5,682 bases of DNA. Source: Candidatus Woesearchaeota archaeon. Its GTDB lineage: Archaea > Nanobdellota > Nanobdellia > Woesearchaeales > UBA10216. Location: NCBI GenBank assembly GCA_023269295.1, contig JAHFTU010000084.1:1-5682 (forward strand), in the 5' to 3' direction. Below, piece after piece: positions 1 to 4,910 of the stretch. Under the pieces are notes generated by a model. That model saw only the letters and a list, made by a program, of their open reading frames with translations. It was not told the origin of the DNA and did no database searches. Numbering within the stretch: position 1 is the stretch's first letter; every line of letters begins with the position of its first letter. The position numbers and the translations under genes were made by a program.

Positions 1-1168
1 GCGGCGGTCCAGCGCCGTAGAGATAGTCTTTCTGCTCGTTTGTAAGGTTGTACTGGATGGCGTGAAAAGTGTCAATGGCAAACCTGTAGAATTTGTTGCC
101 GTCTGTATCTGTTGGATCTGTTGCGCAAGTTACATTCCACAATGCTCCTGTCTGCGCGGTGGTGCAGCGGTTGTTCCTGCCGTAGTAGCACCAGTCAACA
201 TACGGCTTCTCTATCCTTCCGTTGACAGTATCCATCACCACAGGGTTAATCAAGCTTTCAATGCCGCAGCATGGCGAGCGCTCATCCCTGCCGTAGAACC
301 TGTTGAGGAAGCTTGAGCCATTGGGCTCGCGCCTGTAGAGCCTCCACTCTATCTCGTGGTAAAATGTTGAAATATTCAAGGCTGTCAGGTTTGTCGCGTT
401 GAAAAAGTTCGTGTACACAGCGTCATCGGGCAGGGCGTTTCCGTTTTCGTCTGTCCTTGGGCTTTCAACAGAGTAGAGGGGGTCAGGTATGCCTTCTATA
501 TTAAATATCACGCTTATGTTTTCAGAGTTGTTGACCATGACGTCACCAGCAATTATTGAATAATTCACGCTTATGTTGACGCCCAACTGCCAGGGCCCGG
601 TCCTGTTGTCCTGGAACAGCTGCAGGGCCATGTTGTTGTAGTTTTTGTTGAATGTTGTGTTTATCCTGAATGCTGCGAACGAAGCGTTTTCCATGTCGCG
701 CAGCCTCTTGGTGAAGTTTCTGCCCCTCATGATTGTCTTGCCTATGCACTGGTCTACGCCTTCATGCTTGCTTGGGTCGTTTACGTCTACAAGGACATCA
801 CTGTCGCATGCTGTGTGCCCTGACAGGCCACAGCACATTGTGCCGTTGATTATCATCTCTTTCAGCGTTATGTTGAATTTCAGGTCAGCGTCAGGTTCCT
901 GGAAGTAGTTTCCCCGGAGCCGCATGTATTCTGACATTGCGTAGAGCGCGCTGTAGGCTGAGACGTAAAGGGATTGCGGGAGGTAGCTGTATTTTAGGTC
1001 GCGCGCCTGCGCGTTCGCCAGGTCGGCTTTTGCCTGGGTCAGTGGGATTTGGTCTTTTGTTGTCACGCTCGTGGGCGTTCCAAATGTTAGCACAAGCACT
1101 GCTGATATGAGTATAGCAATGGACGTGAAAAAGATTCCCCTTTTGTTTTCTATCAGCGTATTTTTCAT
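1..1168 (-). CDS. Large secreted or membrane-anchored surface protein, sequon-rich, 3' end cut by window edge
   Basis: The reading frame opens with ATG at 1168 and stays open for 389 codons to the window edge, so the C-terminus is missing. I do not recognise the family. Residues 1-11 are basic (IENKRG) and 12-30 form one hydrophobic segment, consistent with a signal anchor; there is no [KR]G|Q class III site. The rest looks extracellular: 16 N-X-S/T sequons (N99, 108, 151, 161, 170, 188, 198, 202, 213, 217, 257, 260, 265, 283, 345, 374) and nine cysteines including two CC pairs (112-113, 300-301). A PDPLY stretch lies at 228-232. The start codon overlaps the stop of the upstream gene as ATGA (1165-1168) and no good ribosome site is visible, so translation is probably coupled to that gene. 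It is the last visible member of a likely three-gene operon. A surface or S-layer-associated or pilus-accessory role is inference. The gene is certain, the function unknown. Confidence 0.93.
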   Translation of the reverse strand, partial: MKNTLIENKRGIFFTSIAILISAVLVLTFGTPTSVTTKDQIPLTQAKADLANAQARDLKYSYLPQSLYVSAYSALYAMSEYMRLRGNYFQEPDADLKFNITLKEMIINGTMCCGLSGHTACDSDVLVDVNDPSKHEGVDQCIGKTIMRGRNFTKRLRDMENASFAAFRINTTFNKNYNNMALQLFQDNRTGPWQLGVNISVNYSIIAGDVMVNNSENISVIFNIEGIPDPLYSVESPRTDENGNALPDDAVYTNFFNATNLTALNISTFYHEIEWRLYRREPNGSSFLNRFYGRDERSPCCGIESLINPVVMDTVNGRIEKPYVDWCYYGRNNRCTTAQTGALWNVTCATDPTDTDGNKFYRFAIDTFHAIQYNLTNEQKDYLYGAGPP

Positions 1169-1683
1169 TGCCAGAGCCTGACTTCCGCTATTGTGGGGCC
1201 GTAAACGAGTGCTGCTTTGTTGACAACGCCGAAGATTAGTTTCTTTGACGAGACAAGCACGCTGCTTGAGTTCTCGGTTCTGGTTGTCCTGTTGTAAATC
1301 AGGTCGTTGTTTACAATCACGCCAAAGCTGTATTGCTTTGGGATGAGTGTCTGGCTGACGTTTCTTAGCAGCTCAAACGCGTAGTGCGTGTTTCCGACAA
1401 AATAAAATTCTGTTGCCTGCTGGAGTATGGTGTTGTCCAGGCTTGTGATTATGCCGTTTTTGGACATATCGAGTATCAGCTGGTTATTGAGCTCGCTGAG
1501 CTTTACCTGTGACAGGGATTCAGCAAGGCCTTTTGATATGGCTTCTGACTGTGACGTGTAAGGCAGGGTTGTCCTGGCGGCCAGAACGATGACAAGGGTT
1601 ACTGCAATTATCATGGACGCGATAAAGGCGTCAATGGTGAGGTATTGCGCCTTTTTGCCTTTGCAGAAGCTTTGATGTTGCAT
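1165..1683 (-). CDS. Type IV pilin-like protein with variant class III signal (KKA|Q, acidic residue at +6)
   Basis: A 172-residue protein. Its N-terminus is basic (KGKKAQ, 8-13), followed by a hydrophobic segment at about 19-37. Cleavage between A12 and Q13 would fit an archaeal prepilin peptidase, but Ala replaces the usual Gly before the cut and the acidic residue is D18 (+6) rather than Glu at +5. The pattern Q-x4-D-A is shared with the upstream gene at 1728-2123. The remainder is an extracellular domain of unrecognised fold with sequons at N108, N131 and N138; the only cysteine, C7, is in the leader. The ATG at 1683 has GGGTGA three bases upstream, matching the archaeal anti-SD. The gene lies 44 bases after the upstream stop, with no TATA box in the gap, and its own stop overlaps the next start, so it is the middle of an operon. 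It is probably a minor pilin-like subunit. Failure of leader processing because of Ala is possible. Confidence 0.92.
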   Translation of the reverse strand: MQHQSFCKGKKAQYLTIDAFIASMIIAVTLVIVLAARTTLPYTSQSEAISKGLAESLSQVKLSELNNQLILDMSKNGIITSLDNTILQQATEFYFVGNTHYAFELLRNVSQTLIPKQYSFGVIVNNDLIYNRTTRTENSSSVLVSSKKLIFGVVNKAALVYGPTIAEVRLWQ

Positions 1684-1727
1684 TCTTCACCCTTTTTTGG
1701 GGCCTGATTCTGCTGCTATTCGCCCAG

Positions 1728-2123
1728 CTATTGTATTGTGTCGTTGCAGCCTTTGCCGCTGAAATTTGCGAGCCGGCTTCCTACGCCAACCTTGCCTTCC
1801 ATCGGCACAATATTGCCGTTCTCGTCTTCAAGGTATATGCAGAAGTCTGATTCAACCCCAAGCAGGCTTTTGAGGTTCTCGTAGCTCAGGTTCATGGCTT
1901 CGCGAAGCTTTTGCTCGTCAACCTTTGAGCCTTGTATGAAAACCGAGGTAAGGTTCTGCTGCGAGCTAAGCGTTGCCGGCAGCTTCTCTGCCTCTGACTG
2001 CAGCTTTTCTGACTGCTTGTTCTTGGTGGCTGGCCCGGAAAGGTAGTAAAGCATTATCACAGCAATAATAAACATCACAACCGCAACTACCGCATCAGTT
2101 GAGAATGTCTGTCCTTTTTTCAT
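1728..2123 (-). CDS. Class III signal peptide (pilin-like) protein with SDF...EDE.G...PM domain
   Basis: A 131-residue protein from the ATG at 2123. An in-frame ATG at 2132 would add three residues, but the AAGG at 2133-2136 abuts it, while it sits nine bases from the 2123 ATG, the same spacing as in other genes here. The leader is K2-K3-G4|Q5, with D10-A11 at +6/+7 and a hydrophobic segment at about 11-29. A charged, probably helical linker (about 34-50) follows. The C-terminal half contains LLGVESDF, then ED-E-NGN-I-VPM (about 87-108), with C95 and C126. This domain is about 43% identical over 49 residues (21 matches, counted by eye) to the end of the protein at 2829-3323. A TATA-like element at 2161-2168 suggests this gene starts an operon with the two genes downstream. 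It is probably a minor pilin-like or membrane-tethered extracellular protein; the domain's function is unknown to me. Confidence 0.92.
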   Translation of the reverse strand: MKKGQTFSTDAVVAVVMFIIAVIMLYYLSGPATKNKQSEKLQSEAEKLPATLSSQQNLTSVFIQGSKVDEQKLREAMNLSYENLKSLLGVESDFCIYLEDENGNIVPMEGKVGVGSRLANFSGKGCNDTIQ

Positions 2124-2160
2124 TTTTTGCATCCTTGTTACCAGCCAGTGCGAGCGACTG

Positions 2161-2168
2161 TTTTAAAG
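2161..2168 (-). promoter_or_regulatory. TATA-like box before the three-gene operon
   Basis: CTTTAAAA on the minus strand, preceded by CATAAAG, in the 65-base gap before the gene at 1728-2123. The predicted start near 2139-2140 gives a leader of about 16 bases containing AAGG. No comparable element precedes the next two genes. Confidence 0.5.
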
Positions 2169-2197
2169 CTTTATGCCAATATTTTTTGCTAAAAGGG

Positions 2198-2761
2198 TCA
2201 CGTGCAGCACAAGTGCATATGGTCGCAGCACTCTTCAGGCGCTACGCTGCCGCCGCTGCCACAGCCTGGGTTGCAATCAGCCTGCTGCGCTGGCGTTAGC
2301 GGGATGGGCCTGAAAATCACCAGGCCCTGTTCCTTGCGCGCAGTGTTCTGGCCTCTCACAAGGTTGCCCAGCACATCTCGTGGCAGCACTTTTGTGACGT
2401 TTATCGGCACGTTGGGCCTTTTTGAGGCAACGGTTATTATCGTTATGTTGGCTTGGCTGCTTATTGATGATGAGTTCAGTATGCTTGTGATGTACGCCTG
2501 GCCGTTGAGCTGTGCCGGCAGGGTGAAAGCGTGGTAGTATCCGTTCTCCGAGCCGAAGGCTATCTGGGCTTCCTGCTCGATTACATCGGCAATGTCCTGT
2601 ATGAGCGCCTTGTAGTTGTTGTCGCTTGCTGTAATGATGTCATCCGAGATCGCTGCCAATGTTATGATAAGGAAAAAGGTCATGAACATTATTATCATGG
2701 CAGCTTCGTTCGCTGACTGCCCTTTTTTGCCTGCTTTGATTCCCCTTTTTTTCAATATCAT
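2198..2761 (-). CDS. Type IV pilin-like protein with Cys/His-rich C-terminal tail
   Basis: A 187-residue protein with a 14-residue basic leader ending GKKG, predicted cut G14|Q15, Glu19 at +5 and a hydrophobic helix at about 21-38: a textbook class III signal. The helix runs into a charged, probably amphipathic segment (about 40-67). Features seen at 73-93 (GYYHAF-LP, NGQAYIT) and 137-150 (GQNTARKEQGLVIF) fit a pilin-like family I recall from DPANN archaea; this is memory, not a search result. Sequons are at N96, N105 and N121. The last 25 residues are unusual: six cysteines (163, 167, 178, 179, 185, 186) and two histidines (181, 183) as C-x3-C-x10-CC-D-H-x-H-x-CC. A BRE/TATA promoter (2786-2800) places the transcript start only a few bases before the ATG, which fits the lack of a ribosome site. 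It is a likely minor or tip pilin with a disulfide-rich or metal-binding end. Confidence 0.93.
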   Translation of the reverse strand: MILKKRGIKAGKKGQSANEAAMIIMFMTFFLIITLAAISDDIITASDNNYKALIQDIADVIEQEAQIAFGSENGYYHAFTLPAQLNGQAYITSILNSSSISSQANITIITVASKRPNVPINVTKVLPRDVLGNLVRGQNTARKEQGLVIFRPIPLTPAQQADCNPGCGSGGSVAPEECCDHMHLCCT

Positions 2762-2785
2762 CTGTTGCCAAAATGCTTAACAGGC

Positions 2786-2800
2786 TATTTAATAGTTTCG
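2786..2800 (-). promoter_or_regulatory. BRE/TATA promoter of the Cys/His-tailed pilin gene, near-leaderless
   Basis: CGAAAC (2795-2800) followed by TATTAAATA (2786-2794) on the minus strand. The box centre near 2790 predicts a start near 2764-2765, only about three to four bases before the ATG at 2761. This fits the absence of a ribosome site there. Confidence 0.7.
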
Positions 2801-2828
2801 CCGCAAGATGAGAAGGAAACAGACAAGG

Positions 2829-3323
2829 TTAGCCGCACGGCACGCCGTTCATCCTGGCGCTCTTGCTGCCAAAGCAGAGCTTGTCACCCATCGGGATTAC
2901 CATGCCCTTTTCGTCTTCAAAGTGAATCACGAAATCACTATGTATGCCAAGATGGAATTTTATTTGGTCATAATCCATGCTTGTGAACTCTTTCAGGAGC
3001 TGGGGGTTGACAGTGTCCTTCACTATGAACGCAACATCATCCCGCTCTGGCGTGTCAATTATGAGCCTTGAGACCACTTGGTCCGCCAGCTCTTTTGTCA
3101 GCATCGGGGTCATGCTGATTTGCGCGCTTGTGCTTGTAGTGCTCCTTGAGCCAAAAAGCGACTGCTGGTCGGCAGCAGCGTCAAACAGGAACAGCACAAT
3201 AACAAGGAAAGCCAAGAATCCGAAAACAGCAGTGCGGTCGTCAATAAGCCTGAAATGCGACAGGCCGCCGCCTTGTGCGTTCTGCCTTGCGGCAAGGCTT
3301 TTCCGTGTATGCCTCTTTTTCAT
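2829..3323 (-). CDS. Single-pass membrane protein with SDF...EDE.G...PM extracellular domain
   Basis: A 164-residue protein from the ATG at 3323. A GTG at 3329 is also in frame, but AGAGG at 3333-3337 lies nine bases from the ATG and only three from the GTG, so I chose ATG. The first 31 residues are strongly basic (MKKRHTRKS...) with no class III cleavage site. One transmembrane helix spans about 32-47, followed by a Ser/Thr-rich linker (58-73). The C-terminal half holds HLGIHSDF, then FEDEKG and VIPM (about 125-145), with C150 and C163. This matches the end of the pilin-like protein at 1728-2123, so the two share an outer domain but have different anchors. Predicted topology is N-in with the domain outside. 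It appears to be its own transcription unit, with a promoter at 3392-3406 and a leader of about 47 bases. Function unknown; an accessory of the pilin-like assembly is inferred. Confidence 0.9.
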   Translation of the reverse strand: MKKRHTRKSLAARQNAQGGGLSHFRLIDDRTAVFGFLAFLVIVLFLFDAAADQQSLFGSRSTTSTSAQISMTPMLTKELADQVVSRLIIDTPERDDVAFIVKDTVNPQLLKEFTSMDYDQIKFHLGIHSDFVIHFEDEKGMVIPMGDKLCFGSKSARMNGVPCG

Positions 3324-3391
3324 TACCACTTGCCTCTTTCTGCCCTTTCTACAAACTGCATAGGGTTCTTAGCTAATTTTGGATATTCATG

Positions 3392-3406
3392 TATAAATAG
3401 GTTTCG
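3392..3406 (-). promoter_or_regulatory. BRE/TATA promoter of the membrane protein gene 2829-3323
   Basis: CGAAAC (3401-3406) followed by CTATTTATA (3392-3400) on the minus strand. The predicted start near 3370 leaves a leader of about 47 bases with AGAGG (3333-3337) nine bases before the ATG. The GC-GCGAAAC context is nearly repeated at 2795-2804. Confidence 0.7.
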
Positions 3407-3441
3407 CTGCGTACTGCGCAGGCTGAGCATTGCGATAAGCT

Positions 3442-4218
3442 TCAGCAGACTATTGGGGCACAGTTAAGGCCTGTAGCAGTGCAGAACTGGGCACGGTCTG
3501 TATCGTCAATCACACAGTCCCCGTTGTAGTCTGCATTCGTGCAAGCAGCGTAGACATTTCCGCCAAAGTCGCCAGTGCCATCAAACCAGCCGCGCTGCCA
3601 GGTTTTTGAGGGCCTGAATTTAGGATGCCCGGCATTGTTGCAGTAGCAGCTGGAGAAAAAGGTCGCGTCAGTTGCGTCCCTGACGCTATCTGTGTTGAAG
3701 TCAAAAGTGGTTGATACTGGGCATCGCCCTCCGAAGTTTATGTTGACAAAGCTTGTTGTCCCTCCGCTGCTATCAGGCTGCGTCTCGTACGCCTCAAGTT
3801 CTATTTTCTTGATGCCAGCGCCTACTGATATGTCATACAGGCTGCCGTTGAACGAGCCGTTTATGTTGACCTTTGAGGGGTATGGGAACTCTGCCTCGCC
3901 ATCTGCCCCGCCTGCAATCATCACCAGCTCCTGCGTTCCAGTGTTCCAGCTCCCTATGACTGACACGTTGAGCACGTTTTTTGGCATTCGGGCCTCAAGC
4001 TCGGTCCTTGATGGAGGCCCTTGAAAGTAGACCTTTTCGGCTGCTGCCACAATGTTTCTGCCGAGCTGGTCAAGCTGGGTCTTGTCTATCTGGTCAGCAG
4101 AGCTCTGCGAGTACCTGAAGAAAAGGTAGGCTGCAGGAAGTATCATTACCCCTATTACTACAGCCACGAGCATGTACTCGAACGCTGCCTGGCCCCTTCT
4201 GCCTCTTTTACTTTTCAT
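3442..4218 (-). CDS. Type IV pilin-like protein with C-terminal dockerin/EF-hand-like calcium-binding loops
   Basis: A 258-residue protein. The leader GRRG|Q (cut G9|Q10, Glu14 at +5) and the hydrophobic helix at about 15-34 are a canonical class III signal. Residues 56-83 (IVAAAEKVYF, PPSRTELEARMPKNV) and the following beta-rich part to about 164 resemble an archaeal pilin-like family I recall. The C-terminal 95 residues add two loops with calcium-ligand spacing: D173-x-N175-x-D177-x3-D181-x2-D184 and D230-x-N232-x-D234-x3-D238-x2-D241. Each is followed by a short hydrophobic stretch, as in type I dockerin repeats. Between and around them are eight cysteines (166, 191, 193, 226, 235, 246, 253, 258), an even number suited to disulfides, the last being the final residue. 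Sequons are at N84, N120 and N124. A TATA box lies at 4255-4264. I infer a surface subunit with a calcium-stabilised tip or a dockerin-like docking module; whether any cohesin partner exists is not visible here. Confidence 0.93.
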   Translation of the reverse strand: MKSKRGRRGQAAFEYMLVAVVIGVMILPAAYLFFRYSQSSADQIDKTQLDQLGRNIVAAAEKVYFQGPPSRTELEARMPKNVLNVSVIGSWNTGTQELVMIAGGADGEAEFPYPSKVNINGSFNGSLYDISVGAGIKKIELEAYETQPDSSGGTTSFVNINFGGRCPVSTTFDFNTDSVRDATDATFFSSCYCNNAGHPKFRPSKTWQRGWFDGTGDFGGNVYAACTNADYNGDCVIDDTDRAQFCTATGLNCAPIVC

Positions 4219-4254
4219 TTTGTTGCTACACTCTCTTTGTTATCTCGGCCGTTG

Positions 4255-4264
4255 TATATATTAA
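4255..4264 (-). promoter_or_regulatory. TATA box of the dockerin-like pilin gene
   Basis: The minus strand reads AAAAAG then TTAATATATA. The box centre near 4259 predicts a start near 4234 and a leader of about 16 bases before the ATG at 4218. No strong ribosome site is seen in that leader (only GAGAGTG). Confidence 0.6.
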
Positions 4265-4308
4265 CTTTTTGCATTAAACAGTCAAGCAAACCGCATGTAA
4301 GAGCTGCT

Positions 4309-4320
4309 AACTTATAAGTT
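4309..4320. other. Perfect 12-base palindrome AACTTATAAGTT
   Basis: The sequence equals its own reverse complement and lies between the T-rich tract and the TATA box of the dockerin-like pilin gene, about 45 bases upstream of that box. It could be a regulator site or a second, distal TATA element (CTTATAAG). Its A/T richness makes chance occurrence possible. Confidence 0.3.
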
Positions 4321-4330
4321 CACACAGAAG

Positions 4331-4369
4331 AAAATATAAGAAAAAAGAAAATAAAAAAGGAAAAGAAAG
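4331..4369 (-). terminator. Pyrimidine/T-rich terminator after paralog B
   Basis: Directly after the TAA stop the minus strand is almost purely T with scattered C for about 40 bases, including several runs of five to seven T residues. No stem is seen. This fits a T-tract-driven archaeal terminator that isolates the pilin pair from the next gene. Confidence 0.6.
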
Positions 4370-4370
4370 C

Positions 4371-4850
4371 TTACGGCTTTCGTCCTAGAAGCTCTCCAGG
4401 CGCAGTGTGCTTTATAGTTGGACTATCAAGCCAACTGTAACTGAAGTTGAACAGGTACCTGTTCTTGTCCCTGCCTGTATCAGAAAAGGTGCAGGTAGTC
4501 AATTGAAAGTTATTGTTTGCGCCGTTACGCAACACTAAGCCAGTAGTGCCTGGTGCAGTATAAGTGCAAGGACCGCCAGATAAGGAGTCGGCAGTGGCGT
4601 TAATACTCCACACAGCCATATCCCTACCAGCGCCATTCAGCATAATCAAATTAATTGTAGAAGCTGAAACAGAGAAATCTGAACAGCTCAGGCCTACCGG
4701 GAACGTGCACTTCTCAGGCAGCAGCGTTGATGGCGAAAGCACGCCGAAGTAAGACAGGGCGCCAATGACAACGAGAACGACAAGTATGGCCCAGCCATAC
4801 GTCATCAAGAATTCCATAGCAGCCTGACCCTTCTTTGTTGTTAGCTTCAT
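4371..4850 (-). CDS. Type IV pilin-like protein, tandem paralog B (candidate major pilin)
   Basis: A 159-residue protein with a short leader (MKLTTKKG|Q, cut G8|Q9, Glu13 at +5) and a hydrophobic helix at about 14-37 that includes the TYGWAIL motif common in archaeal class III proteins. Residues 6-52 are identical to those of the neighbouring gene at 4911-5429. The centre diverges except for NGAGRDM (72-78), and similarity returns at DTGRDKNRY (124-132), SWLDSPTI (139-146) and the final PGELLGRKP. Four cysteines (48, 56, 95, 120) probably pair outside the cell; sequons are at N84 and N135. It begins 60 bases after the stop of its paralog. A weak TATA-like stretch (4881-4890) and A/G-rich bases before the ATG could give its own start, or it may be read through from upstream. 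A T-rich tract follows the stop. It is short and compact enough to be a filament-forming subunit, but that is inference. Confidence 0.95.
   Translation of the reverse strand: MKLTTKKGQAAMEFLMTYGWAILVVLVVIGALSYFGVLSPSTLLPEKCTFPVGLSCSDFSVSASTINLIMLNGAGRDMAVWSINATADSLSGGPCTYTAPGTTGLVLRNGANNNFQLTTCTFSDTGRDKNRYLFNFSYSWLDSPTIKHTAPGELLGRKP
4695..4835 (-). repeat. 141-base near-identical repeat, copy 2 (pilin paralog B, signal and helix region)
   Basis: This is the partner of 5271-5411 at a constant offset of 576 bases. Mismatches are at 4704, 4713 and 4746 (third codon positions) and 4757 (a CTG/TTG leucine change at the first position). Identity drops sharply at both ends of the block. Confidence 0.9.
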
Positions 4851-4880
4851 TCTTATCAGATCTTCCTTTTCCTGATTAGT

Positions 4881-4890
4881 TTTAATAATT
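4881..4890 (-). promoter_or_regulatory. Weak TATA-like element before paralog B
   Basis: AATTATTAAA on the minus strand would place a start near 4860, giving a leader of about 10 bases. No convincing BRE is visible (T-run upstream). The gene may instead be read through from paralog A. Confidence 0.35.
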
Positions 4891-4905
4891 AAAAAAAATT
4901 TTAGC
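4885..4905 (-). terminator. T-run terminator after paralog A
   Basis: Six bases after the TAG stop of the gene at 4911 the minus strand enters TAAAA followed by eight T residues (4891-4898). There is no hairpin; T-rich tracts alone can end archaeal transcripts. The same A/T-rich stretch may serve the promoter of the next gene. Confidence 0.5.
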
Positions 4906-4910
4906 CACTC

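Noticed and set aside
62..316. Plus-strand open frame inside the large minus-strand gene
   Set aside because: It lies opposite a continuous 389-codon frame with a membrane anchor and many sequons. Its product (Cys/Val-rich, no domain) has no ribosome site or context, so it is an antisense shadow.
2099..2537. Plus-strand frames opposite the Cys/His-tailed pilin gene
   Set aside because: They arise from the GC-rich opposite strand. The minus-strand frame has a canonical class III leader and a promoter.
2808..3363. Several plus-strand frames and a shifted minus-strand frame over the membrane protein gene
   Set aside because: The 2829-3323 frame has a promoter, ribosome site, anchor and a paralog with matching C-terminal domain; the others have none of these.
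3692..4317. Plus-strand frames opposite the dockerin-like pilin gene
   Set aside because: The real gene has a class III leader, calcium-loop motifs and a TATA box. The plus frames show no recognisable domain and cross its promoter.
4321..4370. Purine-only-looking tract (plus strand) as a low-complexity repeat or origin element
   Set aside because: Its position directly after a stop codon, T-rich on the transcribed strand, is better explained as an archaeal transcription terminator.
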